Positions 9,758 through 17,980 of a stretch of DNA of 64,000 bases are shown here, one piece after another. The DNA is taken from the NCBI RefSeq assembly GCF_000816245.1, contig NZ_CP007769.1, positions 900,464 through 964,463 of the forward strand, read 5' to 3'. The stretch comes from Campylobacter sp. RM16704 (GTDB lineage Bacteria > Campylobacterota > Campylobacteria > Campylobacterales > Campylobacteraceae). Below the pieces are notes generated by a model, which did not search any database, was not told where the DNA came from, and was given only the letters and a program-made list of their open reading frames with translations. Made by a program: the position numbers and the translations under genes. How positions within the stretch are numbered: the stretch's first letter is position 1; each line of letters opens with the position of its first letter.

Positions 9758-11698
9758 ATGAAAGAATTATTTAATCAACTAAGCTATGGTCTAAATGCCA
9801 ATGAAATTACCAATAAAAATAAGCAAATCATTAGAGAATTATTAACTTGTGATATTGTTAAATTTTATAAAAACAAATACTATTTAAAAGATGGTTTTAC
9901 TTTTGGTAAAATTGATATTTCATCTAATGGAACAGGATTTTTAGAAAGTTTTGATCATACTCTTAAGCGTGACTTGCTCATAGAAAATAAAAATTTAAAA
10001 GGAGCAAATTATGCTGATATAGTTGTAGCAAAATTACTCCCTCTTAAAAAAAAGCGTCCAAATGCTAAAGTTATTTTAATACTCAAAAGAGCTCATGAAA
10101 CTTCTTTGGTTATAACTAAAAAATATGGTGAGGTTGTACTTGGAGTTAATATACAAACAGGTTTAACATGTGCTTTAAAAGCTTCTCAAAAATCTTTAAA
10201 GGCTTTACCTTTGGGAACTATTTTAAAAATAGAAAATCATGATAATAATATCACAGAAGTAATAGGACACATTGATGATGAATTTGTAGATGAAAAAATC
10301 TCTTTAGCACTTTTTAATAAAAATGCAGTTTTTGACACTTTATGTGAGAATGAAGCAAGAGCTTATGGAAATGAAGTTGATGCAAGTATGTATCCTTCAA
10401 GAAAAGATATTAGAAATTTAAATTTTTGCACCATTGATCCAGTTGATGCAAAAGATTTTGATGATGCAATTTATTACGATAAAAATGAACATGCTATTTA
10501 TATAGCTATAGCTGATGTAAGTACTTATGTACACGCATATAGTGCCATTGATAAAGAAGCAAGATCAAGAGGATTTTCTATCTATTTTCCACATATTGCT
10601 ATACCTATGCTACCAAGAGCTTTAAGTGAAAATATTTGCTCACTAAAACCTAATGAAGACAGACTAGCATTTTGCTTTAAAATAAGCTTAGATAAAAATA
10701 ATGAAGTAATTAAAGAAGAACTTTTTGAGGCTATCATTAACTCAAAACGCCGTTTTAACTATGATGAAGTTGATAAGTATTTACAAAATCATGAAGATTT
10801 GGGAGTAATTGATTGGCTTTATGATGCTTTTAAAATTACCCAAAATTTACGCAAAAAACGCTTGAAAAATGCATGTGAATTTAAAACTCAAGAGCTTAGA
10901 ATGAGTTTAGATGAAAACAACAGACTTATTCAAACACGCCTTGAAAGCGATACAGCTTCACATAATCTGATAGAAGATTGTATGCTTTTAGCAAATAAAG
11001 CTGCAGCTAAACTTATAGATGTAGGAGTTTTTAGAAACCATTTAAGCCCTGATTATAAAAAAATCAATCAACTACTTTCTGATTTATCTACTCTTAGTAT
11101 AGATATAAATCCTAAAAATAATGTTATAGAACTATTCAAAGATATTCAAGTCTTGGCAAATGAGCTAAATATAAGAGAAGAAGTAGACAAACTCATCATA
11201 AAAGCACAAAAAAAAGCAGAATACTCTAGTGAAAATGCTGGACATTTTGGCTTAGGTTTTGATAGATATACTCATTTTACAAGCCCTATTAGAAGATATT
11301 CTGATCTTATTTTACATAGACTTTTAAAAGCTAAAATCAACAATGATGAAAAAATGTTTAATTATTTGCTTTTAAATATACAAAGCACTTGTGAAGAATT
11401 AAGTTTACTAGAAAGAGAAGCAGATAAAGTAGCATGGTATTTTATAGATAGAAAATTTGCAAGATGGGCAAAATATAATATAGGAAAAAAATTTAAAGCT
11501 TTAGTGATAGAAAATCAAAGTTCATTGCAAGTTAAATTAAATGATGATATTAAAGGAGCTTTGATTACTGTCGTAGGTTCAAGAGCAAATTTATTAGAAA
11601 ATGTGGAAGTAGAAATTACTGAAGTAGATATTGTTAGTGCTAAAATTTTTGGCAAAATCACTAAGCATTTTAACTTAGAAAGAAGTCAAAATGTATAA
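9758..11698 (+). CDS. rnr: Ribonuclease R (RNase II family)
   Basis: A 646-residue 3'-to-5' exoribonuclease that degrades structured RNA. After cold-shock-like N-terminal regions, the RNB catalytic domain begins with CTIDPVDAKDFDDAI (residues 224-238), whose Asp residues D227, D230, D233, D235 and D236 contain the metal ligands. A FTSPIRRYSDLILHR motif follows near 505-520. The C-terminal S1-like region is short, so the enzyme is smaller than E. coli RNase R (813 residues). It overlaps holA by 8 bases. Confidence 0.95.
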   Translation: MKELFNQLSYGLNANEITNKNKQIIRELLTCDIVKFYKNKYYLKDGFTFGKIDISSNGTGFLESFDHTLKRDLLIENKNLKGANYADIVVAKLLPLKKKRPNAKVILILKRAHETSLVITKKYGEVVLGVNIQTGLTCALKASQKSLKALPLGTILKIENHDNNITEVIGHIDDEFVDEKISLALFNKNAVFDTLCENEARAYGNEVDASMYPSRKDIRNLNFCTIDPVDAKDFDDAIYYDKNEHAIYIAIADVSTYVHAYSAIDKEARSRGFSIYFPHIAIPMLPRALSENICSLKPNEDRLAFCFKISLDKNNEVIKEELFEAIINSKRRFNYDEVDKYLQNHEDLGVIDWLYDAFKITQNLRKKRLKNACEFKTQELRMSLDENNRLIQTRLESDTASHNLIEDCMLLANKAAAKLIDVGVFRNHLSPDYKKINQLLSDLSTLSIDINPKNNVIELFKDIQVLANELNIREEVDKLIIKAQKKAEYSSENAGHFGLGFDRYTHFTSPIRRYSDLILHRLLKAKINNDEKMFNYLLLNIQSTCEELSLLEREADKVAWYFIDRKFARWAKYNIGKKFKALVIENQSSLQVKLNDDIKGALITVVGSRANLLENVEVEITEVDIVSAKIFGKITKHFNLERSQNV

Positions 11699-12656
11699 AA
11701 ATCAACTTCAAAACCTACTTAACAATGATAATTTTCCTAATTTTTTCTTACTTTATGGAGTAGATAATTTTCAGATAGAACTTTATGCCAAATTTATTAA
11801 AGATAAATATTCTTTTGATGAAAGTTTAAAATTTTATTTTGAAGAGTATGATTTTAAACAAGCATATGATTATTTATCTAGTGCTTCATTATTTAGTGAA
11901 AAAAAGTTATTAGAAATTAAAACCCAAAAGAAAATTCCAAACAAAGAACTCAAGCAACTTGTTGAAATTTGCCAAAAATCACAAGATAATTATTTTTTAC
12001 TTGAAATTTATGATGAAATTTCCAAACAAAATGAAGTGGAAAAAATTTTTAATAATAATTTTTGTAGATTTTATAAAGTTAATTCAGCAAAAGAAGGTAT
12101 AGAATTATTGACTTTAAAAGCTAAAGAATTAAACATTGATATAACACAAAATGCACTTTTTACTCTCTTTTATAATTTTAATGAGAATTTATACTTAGCG
12201 GCTAATGAATTAAATAAATTTAGCGGATTAAATATTGATGAAAAAATTATTCAAGAACATTGTTATAGTTTAAGCACTATTAGTTTTGAAAGTTTTTTTG
12301 ACAATCTTATGAAAAATAAAGACTTAAGAAAAGATCTTGAAAATATATTAGATAATTACAATGAAATTGCATTGATTAACGCTTTATATGCGAATTTTTT
12401 AAGACTTTTTAAAATAGTTTTATATATAAAAGTTTATGGAAATTTAGATTTAAAAGAAATTTTAGGCTATGCCCCACCTATTTCTGTGGCACAAAATTTA
12501 CAAAAGCAAGCTTTTATGATAAAAATACCACAATATAAAAACATTTTTACAGCACTTTGTAATTGTGAATATGAACTAAAAACAAATTCAAAAATAGAAA
12601 AAAAAGAATTTTTAGTTGCTACACTATTACAGATTAGTTCTATACTAAAAAGTTAA
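11691..12656 (+). CDS. holA: DNA polymerase III subunit delta
   Basis: A 321-residue protein of the DNA polymerase III clamp-loader family. The opening region (YKNQLQNLL, then FFLLYGVDNFQIELYA) matches the start of HolA, where the wrench subunit opens the beta clamp. No Walker A motif is expected or seen. Length fits the family (E. coli 343). It overlaps rnr by 8 bases, the same pairing as in C. jejuni as I recall it. The sequence is poorly conserved in general, so the call rests on the start motif, length and neighbourhood. Confidence 0.88.
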   Translation: MYKNQLQNLLNNDNFPNFFLLYGVDNFQIELYAKFIKDKYSFDESLKFYFEEYDFKQAYDYLSSASLFSEKKLLEIKTQKKIPNKELKQLVEICQKSQDNYFLLEIYDEISKQNEVEKIFNNNFCRFYKVNSAKEGIELLTLKAKELNIDITQNALFTLFYNFNENLYLAANELNKFSGLNIDEKIIQEHCYSLSTISFESFFDNLMKNKDLRKDLENILDNYNEIALINALYANFLRLFKIVLYIKVYGNLDLKEILGYAPPISVAQNLQKQAFMIKIPQYKNIFTALCNCEYELKTNSKIEKKEFLVATLLQISSILKS

Positions 12657-12704
12657 ATTAAGAAAAATTATGTTAAAATAAAATGCATTTTTGCAAAAAT
12701 CCTT

Positions 12705-12719
12705 GCCTAAAAATTAGGC
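12705..12719 (+). promoter_or_regulatory. Small stem in the rpsF leader
   Basis: A 6-bp stem (GCCTAA / TTAGGC) with a 3-base loop sits 23 bases before the rpsF start. It could be part of a leader by which S6:S18 represses its own operon, as known in other bacteria, but the conserved bulge of that motif is not clearly seen. Confidence 0.25.
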
Positions 12720-12741
12720 TTTATATCCACAAGGAGAATTA

Positions 12742-13116
12742 ATGAAACACTATGAAGTTTTATTCATATTAAAACCAACGCTTACGGAAGAAGAAGTAAG
12801 TGCTAAGTTGGAATTCGTAAAAGAAGTCCTTACAAAAAATAATGCACAAATAGAAAGCGTAGTTCCAATGGGAACAAGAAAACTTGCGTATAAAATTAAA
12901 AAATACGAAAGAGGAACCTATTTTGTGATATACTTTAAAGCTCCTACAAATTTAATTGCTGAGCTTGAAAGAATATTAAGAATCACTGAAGAAATAATTA
13001 GATTTTTAATTGTAAAATATGAAAATAAAAAGGAAATTGCTGCTTGGGAGAAACTAAGCAAAGGTATCAAACAAAATAAAAAAGAAATAAAAGTTAGCGA
13101 AAATACGGAAGGCTAA
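12742..13116 (+). CDS. rpsF: 30S ribosomal protein S6
   Basis: A 124-residue small-subunit protein that binds 16S rRNA together with S18. The N-terminal [12 protein letters not shown] and the [19 protein letters not shown] segment around residues 48-66 are the family hallmarks. The C-terminal tail is lysine- and glutamate-rich and slightly longer than the E. coli core. It heads the rpsF-ssb-rpsR operon, preceded by AAGGAGAA. Confidence 0.97.
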   Translation: MKHYEVLFILKPTLTEEEVSAKLEFVKEVLTKNNAQIESVVPMGTRKLAYKIKKYERGTYFVIYFKAPTNLIAELERILRITEEIIRFLIVKYENKKEIAAWEKLSKGIKQNKKEIKVSENTEG

Positions 13117-13117
13117 T

Positions 13118-13645
13118 ATGTTTAATAAAGTCGTTTTAGTAGGTAATCTTACAAGGGACATAGAGATGCGTTATGCTCCATCAGGTAGTGCAATAGGCTC
13201 TTCTGCTATAGCAGTAACAAGAAGATTTAGTGCAAACACAGGAGAAAAAAGAGAAGAAACCTGCTTTATCGACATTAGTTTTTTTGGTAGAACAGCAGAA
13301 ATTGCAAATCAATACCTTGGAAAAGGCAGTAAAATACTGATCGAAGGTCGTCTAAGATTTGAGCAATGGACTGACCAAAATGGGCAAAATAGATCAAAAC
13401 ATAGCATTCAAGTTGAAAATTTAGAAATGCTAGGTTCAGCTATACAAAATAATCAGCAAAATAATTTTGACAATCAAAATTATGGTTATAACCAAAATTT
13501 TAATCAACAACAAAGTTTTGACCCTTATGCTCAAGTACAAACTAGAACAAATTCATCAAATACATATCAAAACACTCAAAAAGATGCACCTTTGAAAGAA
13601 ATTGATATAGATAAATATGATGATGATACAGAATTACCATTTTAA
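13118..13645 (+). CDS. ssb: Single-stranded DNA-binding protein
   Basis: A 175-residue tetrameric protein that coats single-stranded DNA in replication, repair and transformation. The OB fold covers residues 1-105, beginning [15 protein letters not shown] Gln/Asn-rich disordered linker (about 110-160) leads to the acidic tail DDDTELPF, the docking site for partner proteins. It lies between rpsF (1-base gap) and rpsR, the standard bacterial order. Confidence 0.97.
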   Translation: MFNKVVLVGNLTRDIEMRYAPSGSAIGSSAIAVTRRFSANTGEKREETCFIDISFFGRTAEIANQYLGKGSKILIEGRLRFEQWTDQNGQNRSKHSIQVENLEMLGSAIQNNQQNNFDNQNYGYNQNFNQQQSFDPYAQVQTRTNSSNTYQNTQKDAPLKEIDIDKYDDDTELPF

Positions 13646-13656
13646 AGGAAAATATC

Positions 13657-13917
13657 ATGGCAGAAAAAAGAAAATACTCACGCAAATATTGTAAATATAC
13701 TGAAGCTAAAGTGGATTTTATTGATTATAAAGATACAGCATTATTAAAACATGCTTTATCAGAAAGATTTAAAATCATGCCACGCCGTTTAACAGGCACT
13801 AGTAAAAAACACCAAGAAATGGTGGAGGTCGCTATTAAAAGAGCTAGACATGTAGCACTTATCCCTTACATAGTAGATAGAAAAGAAGTTGTTACTAATC
13901 CTTTTGAAGGACTATAA
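13657..13917 (+). CDS. rpsR: 30S ribosomal protein S18
   Basis: An 86-residue small-subunit protein that pairs with S6 on the platform. The pattern [20 protein letters not shown] at residues 5-24 and [10 protein letters not shown] near 43-52 are typical. A single N-terminal cysteine (C12) remains; other bacteria use several cysteines here as zinc ligands. Last gene of the rpsF-ssb-rpsR operon, followed by a GC-rich hairpin. Confidence 0.97.
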   Translation: MAEKRKYSRKYCKYTEAKVDFIDYKDTALLKHALSERFKIMPRRLTGTSKKHQEMVEVAIKRARHVALIPYIVDRKEVVTNPFEGL

Positions 13918-13934
13918 CTAAATATAAATTAAAC

Positions 13935-13955
13935 CCCAAGCATTAAGTGCTTGGG
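13935..13955 (+). terminator. Hairpin between rpsR and marC
   Basis: An 8-bp perfect stem (CCCAAGCA / TGCTTGGG) has a 5-base loop. It is the most GC-rich stem in this region and lies 17 bases after the rpsR stop, but an A-rich stretch follows instead of U. It may be a partial terminator or an RNA-processing stem before marC. Confidence 0.45.
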
Positions 13956-13976
13956 AAATAAAGAGGTTATAAAATT

Positions 13977-14618
13977 ATGTTTTCAGATATAGAATCTGAA
14001 ATTTATATTATATTGCTTGCTTCTGTTGCTATTGTAGCAGTACTTAATCCTTTTGGCAACCTGCCTCAATTTTTAGCTATGACGGAAGGATTGGATGCTG
14101 ATAAAAGAAAAAAACTTTTTAGAAATATTATCTATACAGCTTTTGGAATAGTTTTAGTTTTTTTACTCACTGGTCCTTTTATTATGAAGTATTTATTTAA
14201 AATTGATATTAATGATTTAAGAGTTGCCGGTGGTTTAATTTTAATAATCATGAGTACTAAAAACCTACTTTTTACGCCTTCAAGCAGTCAATTTCAACAC
14301 TATCAAGATTTAAATCATAAAGAATTGCTAAAAAAAAGTATAGTACCTATGGCTTTTCCTATGCTTGTAGGCCCTGGAACACTATCAACTATTGTAGTTA
14401 TTTCTGAAGATCATAATTTAAGCATAGCTATTGTTTCTGTATTACTTACATTTGCTTTTATATTTGTATTATTTCATTTTTCAGCTACTATTGAAAAAGT
14501 TATAGGAAAACTTGTGTTGTATGTTTTTTCTCGTATAGCTTTAGTTTTTATTATGGCAATGGGGGTAAAAATGATAGCTGTTGGAGTTCAAAATTATATC
14601 CAATCTAATTTAGGATAG
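13977..14618 (+). CDS. MarC family integral membrane protein
   Basis: A 213-residue inner-membrane protein with about six hydrophobic segments and the MarC/UPF0056 pattern: NPFGNLPQF near residues 24-32 and VGPGTLSTIVV near 129-139. The family was once linked to multiple antibiotic resistance, but that link has been withdrawn, and its function is unknown. It follows rpsR with its own AGAGG ribosome-binding site. Its last 25 bases overlap the convergent pseudopilin gene. Confidence 0.88.
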   Translation: MFSDIESEIYIILLASVAIVAVLNPFGNLPQFLAMTEGLDADKRKKLFRNIIYTAFGIVLVFLLTGPFIMKYLFKIDINDLRVAGGLILIIMSTKNLLFTPSSSQFQHYQDLNHKELLKKSIVPMAFPMLVGPGTLSTIVVISEDHNLSIAIVSVLLTFAFIFVLFHFSATIEKVIGKLVLYVFSRIALVFIMAMGVKMIAVGVQNYIQSNLG

Positions 14619-15022
14619 ATAAAAAAACTTTTTTGCAAAAATATTTCTTCATTAACATTGGTATTATCATTGGTTAATACACTCACATTTACGGCAATTA
14701 TAGACTTAGCATTATCGTAGTTTTTGATAAATTTTTCGTTTATACATTCTCCTAAGGGGTAAACATAATCTATTTTAATTTTTGCATTATTAATCTCAAA
14801 ATAAACATATTCTAAACATTCTTTACCTTCTAAATGAGCTTGATACAAAAAATATTTTGAGAGTTCTTTAGAATCATAAAGTAAAATTTTACTTTGGGTG
14901 TAAAGTATTAAATCTTTCATTATTCTAGGAGGGTAAGAAGAAAGTTTAATTATAAATAAAGACATAAAAGAAATAAATAATATAAAAAATATTGTATAAA
15001 TCATAGCAAAAGATTTTTTCAT
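14594..15022 (-). CDS. Pseudopilin-like membrane-anchored protein
   Basis: A 142-residue protein with a short basic start (MKKSFAMIYTI), one hydrophobic helix (about residues 8-28) and a polar periplasmic domain. This is the layout of a type IV/II pseudopilin, but the consensus prepilin cleavage Gly/Glu pair is missing. I place the start at 15022 because that ATG overlaps the upstream stop as ATGA; an in-frame ATG at 15034 exists. It ends the ctsT cluster and overlaps marC tail to tail. A role in DNA uptake is inferred from context. Confidence 0.7.
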   Translation of the reverse strand: MKKSFAMIYTIFFILFISFMSLFIIKLSSYPPRIMKDLILYTQSKILLYDSKELSKYFLYQAHLEGKECLEYVYFEINNAKIKIDYVYPLGECINEKFIKNYDNAKSIIAVNVSVLTNDNTNVNEEIFLQKSFFIYPKLDWI

Positions 15023-15750
15023 ATAAATATCCATTTAGTTAAGCATTCTTTTTGATTTTCTTCACAAAGTTTCACACTAAGGATTTCGTTTTCTTTTGCA
15101 ATTTCAAATCTAGAAACATCTTTTATAAGCAAAAAATCATTTTTATGATAATTTAAATCATCTATTTGAATAAAAATACTTCCGTTTTTAAAATATATTT
15201 TTACATAAGCATAAATAACACTATATAATCCAGTAAATTTTTTTTCATCGATAAAAGAAACTTTATCTTCGTTGTTTATTTTAAATTTATATATTTTAGA
15301 TTCTTTCAAACTATAGATATATAAAAAATCACTAGGATATATTTTTTGCTTTTTAATACTATGCATATCTTTATAATTACTAAAAATTCCTTTGGATATT
15401 CCATTTTCTATAGTATAAAAATTGCTTTTAGGACTAAAAAACATTTTGTCATTTTCTAAAATAATACCACTAAAATTTAATTTTTTTAAAGAAGTATCAT
15501 AAAAAATATCATCATTTGCACTCAAATAACATTCAAAAGAATTATTAGTATATTTTAAATCAACACATGATTGATAAATTTTTTCTATACTAAGCAAAGC
15601 TTGATTTAAATCAAAAAAAATACCATTTGTTTTTTTTGATTTAAAACTATATTGATAAATTTGTACAACTGGAGAACTTAAAAGTATAAATAATACACCT
15701 AATATAACAACGCTAAATACAAGTTCTATTAAACTAAAAGTTCTTTTCAT
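15019..15750 (-). CDS. Prepilin-type N-methylation domain protein (competence pseudopilin)
   Basis: A protein of about 243 residues with a prepilin-like leader: MKRTFSLIELVFSVVILGV. The FSLIELVF core with Glu at position +5 is the type IV pilin/pseudopilin signature recognised by the prepilin peptidase PilD, which is also encoded in this window (32892). The rest is a lysine- and serine-rich periplasmic domain. Start placed at 15750 because pilin leaders are short and basic; an in-frame ATG at 15762 would add four residues. It lies downstream of ctsT, with which it overlaps. Confidence 0.8.
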   Translation of the reverse strand: MKRTFSLIELVFSVVILGVLFILLSSPVVQIYQYSFKSKKTNGIFFDLNQALLSIEKIYQSCVDLKYTNNSFECYLSANDDIFYDTSLKKLNFSGIILENDKMFFSPKSNFYTIENGISKGIFSNYKDMHSIKKQKIYPSDFLYIYSLKESKIYKFKINNEDKVSFIDEKKFTGLYSVIYAYVKIYFKNGSIFIQIDDLNYHKNDFLLIKDVSRFEIAKENEILSVKLCEENQKECLTKWIFI

Positions 15751-16030
15751 TGCCAAATGCATTTATATAAGTTAAATCTTTAGCTTGCAGGGATTTGATA
15801 TTAAATTTATTACTTGAATATTCAAGTAAAATATATCCATTAACAACAATATCTCTTTTTTTGTAACTATTATTTTTTTTTAGAAGTTCTTTTTCTTCTT
15901 CGAAAAGTTGTTGGTTAAATTTTATAATCTTTTGTGGAGAATTTAGAAAAATAAAATAATAAAATCCAAAAACAAAAGATAAAATAACTATGCAAAAAAC
16001 AAGCTCTAAGAGGCTGAAAGCTTGTTTCAT
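15734..16030 (-). CDS. ctsT: Transformation pseudopilin CtsT
   Basis: A 98-residue minor pseudopilin with the leader MKQAFSLLELVFCIVILSF and a short charged C-terminal part. In C. jejuni the ctsT product (about 100 residues) is required for natural transformation. It overlaps proC at its start by 4 bases and the next pseudopilin at its end. The gene name rests on size, leader and the proC-ctsT-pseudopilin order, remembered from C. jejuni. Confidence 0.78.
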   Translation of the reverse strand: MKQAFSLLELVFCIVILSFVFGFYYFIFLNSPQKIIKFNQQLFEEEKELLKKNNSYKKRDIVVNGYILLEYSSNKFNIKSLQAKDLTYINAFGNEKNF

Positions 16031-16755
16031 TTTCTTACACTTGCTTCAAAAGCTTCAAAAAAAGCACCTCGTAAAGCCCTTTTTTCCAAAGCCTCAACTC
16101 CTTTTATAGTAATTCCAGCAGGAGAACATATTTTTTCTTTAATAATTGCAGGATGTGTATGAGCAAATAATGTTGAAAAACTTTCAAATGTTGCTTTTGC
16201 TAAATCATAGCTTAAATCATTTTTAAGTCCATTTCTAACACCTGCATTTGCTAAACTTTCTGCTACCATAGCTAAAAACGCTGGAGCACAACCACTTAAA
16301 ATCATAGCAATATCAAATTCTTTTTCATTTTGAAGCAAAAAAGACTTACCAAAAGTATTTATAATTGATAAAATTTCATTTTCAAATATTTTTTTTTCCA
16401 TCAAATAAGGGGTTGTAGAAGCTTTAAATTCTGCAGCTATATTTGGCATAATTTTTGCATAATTTTGTGCTTTAATACAATGTAATTGTTCAAAAGTAGT
16501 ATTTGCTAAAACAGAAATAATAAATTTAGCTTTACCTTTTAATTTATTAGCTACTTCATTTAACGCATAAGGCTTAAAAGCTAAAATAATATTTTTATCT
16601 TTTAAATCAAAATTATCATAAGATACGACTTTTAAATTCAAGTGGTTGGTTTTTTTTATATCTCTAGCTACTATAATAACATTATAATCATCTTGCAAAC
16701 CTTTTGCTATAGCACTAGCCATAGCACCATTTCCTAAAATATAAATTTCAGACAT
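16027..16755 (-). CDS. proC: Pyrroline-5-carboxylate reductase
   Basis: A 242-residue NAD(P)H enzyme that performs the last step of proline synthesis. The Rossmann motif YILGNGAMASAIAKGL is at residues 5-20. The C-terminal family signature SPAGITIKGVEALE lies near 211-224. It is about 25 residues shorter than E. coli ProC, mostly in loops, with no missing motif. It sits between fliW and ctsT with 4-base or smaller overlaps. Confidence 0.93.
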   Translation of the reverse strand: MSEIYILGNGAMASAIAKGLQDDYNVIIVARDIKKTNHLNLKVVSYDNFDLKDKNIILAFKPYALNEVANKLKGKAKFIISVLANTTFEQLHCIKAQNYAKIMPNIAAEFKASTTPYLMEKKIFENEILSIINTFGKSFLLQNEKEFDIAMILSGCAPAFLAMVAESLANAGVRNGLKNDLSYDLAKATFESFSTLFAHTHPAIIKEKICSPAGITIKGVEALEKRALRGAFFEAFEASVRK

Positions 16756-17150
16756 TATTTTGCTTGTTTAATAAAAGCCGAAATCTTTTCAGACTGAAAA
16801 TAATTAGGATATTTTGCAGTGTCTAAAATCACTTGCACCAAAGATTTGTTGTCATAATTCATTACAATTGGTGCTAGGAAATTTACAGTAGATTCCTCCA
16901 ATGGTTCATTAATTGCAACTATTACATATACACCAAAATTAGTTTTTTCATTTAATGCCAACAATTCTTGATAATAATCAGGAACTTCAAAATCATAATC
17001 AGGACGAATCATATAAGGATCTATCATTACAAAAGAGAAGTCTTTTCCATCAAGACTTTTAAGTCTGTAAAATACTTCATCAATTTTGTAAAAATTCATA
17101 TTTTTTGTTTCTTCAAATCCCAATATAGGACATTTAACTTCTAAATTCAT
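16755..17150 (-). CDS. fliW: Flagellar assembly factor FliW
   Basis: A 131-residue protein that binds flagellin and antagonises the RNA regulator CsrA, coupling flagellin translation to export. Family features are the opening [15 protein letters not shown] and the segment [21 protein letters not shown] near residues 76-95, containing the conserved NxxAP-like patch. Length matches other FliW proteins. The stop overlaps the proC start. A near-perfect sigma54 promoter lies upstream, fitting the middle-class flagellar genes. Confidence 0.94.
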   Translation of the reverse strand: MNLEVKCPILGFEETKNMNFYKIDEVFYRLKSLDGKDFSFVMIDPYMIRPDYDFEVPDYYQELLALNEKTNFGVYVIVAINEPLEESTVNFLAPIVMNYDNKSLVQVILDTAKYPNYFQSEKISAFIKQAK

Positions 17151-17192
17151 TTTGCCTCCTAAAATCTATTGACTAAGAAATTACAACACAAA

Positions 17193-17210
17193 AAGCAAAA
17201 TTGGTTCCAA
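17193..17210 (-). promoter_or_regulatory. Sigma54 (RpoN) promoter of fliW
   Basis: On the minus strand the sequence TTGGAACCAATTTTGCTT has the GG of the -24 element and the GC of the -12 element separated by exactly 10 bases, matching TGGNAC-N5-TTGCW. The predicted transcription start is about 32 bases before the fliW ATG. Sigma54 drives hook and rod genes in Campylobacter. Confidence 0.75.
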
Positions 17211-17326
17211 TTTTTATTTTTTCTCCAATTAATGCTTTTTTATTATAATTTTAGTTTTGAAAATTAACAATTTCATAAACATAAAACACTATAATTATAA
17301 TTTATATAATTTTACAAGGCAGCAAT

Positions 17327-17980
17327 ATGAAAAAACTTTTTATTTTTTCACTTATAGTAAGTTTATTTTTAGGAGCTTGTAGCTCTAAAAAAACAGAAGA
17401 TTTATACAATCTAAGTTCTATGGAGTGGTATAAACAAATCATAAAAGATTTACAGGAAAAAAATCTCGAAGCAGCTGACAAACATTATACTTCTATGGCT
17501 GCTGAACATACAGCAGATCCTCTACTAGAACAAACTCTACTTATTTTAGCACAAGCTCATATAAGTGAGGAAGAATATGAAATGGCTAACTTTTATTTAG
17601 ATGAGTATTTAAATAAATTTGGAGATTCCCAAAATATTGCATATATTAGATATTTAAAGATTAAAGCCAAATTTGATTCTTTTGCTGTTCCAAATCGCAA
17701 TCAAGCACTTATGCTTAAAACCATAGAAGAGATCAAAGAGTATAATCAAAATTATCCTAATGTTCAATACAATGATTTAATAGATACCATGCTTACTAAA
17801 TTTAACCTTGCGGTATTTTATCTTGATATAAGCATAGCCGAGTTATATAAAAAAAAGAATAGAGAACAAAGTTATGAAATTTATAAGGAAAAAATAGAAA
17901 ATTCTGATTTTAATAAAATTGATATGATCAAACCAGAACTTCCATGGTATAGAAAAATATTTGAAGAAGGCATAATATAA
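17327..17980 (+). CDS. bamD: Outer membrane assembly lipoprotein BamD
   Basis: A 217-residue lipoprotein of the BAM complex, which inserts beta-barrel proteins into the outer membrane. The lipobox LGAC places the lipidated cysteine at residue 18. Tetratricopeptide-like helical repeats follow, for example EEEYEMANFYLDEYLNKF near residues 83-100. Length fits the family. Its stop overlaps the lon start by one base, an arrangement I recall from C. jejuni. Confidence 0.9.
   Translation: MKKLFIFSLIVSLFLGACSSKKTEDLYNLSSMEWYKQIIKDLQEKNLEAADKHYTSMAAEHTADPLLEQTLLILAQAHISEEEYEMANFYLDEYLNKFGDSQNIAYIRYLKIKAKFDSFAVPNRNQALMLKTIEEIKEYNQNYPNVQYNDLIDTMLTKFNLAVFYLDISIAELYKKKNREQSYEIYKEKIENSDFNKIDMIKPELPWYRKIFEEGII

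Noticed and set aside
15751-15762. Earlier ATG for the second pseudopilin
   Set aside because: The short basic leader MKRTFSLIELVF is the normal form for prepilin peptidase substrates. The longer start is not excluded.
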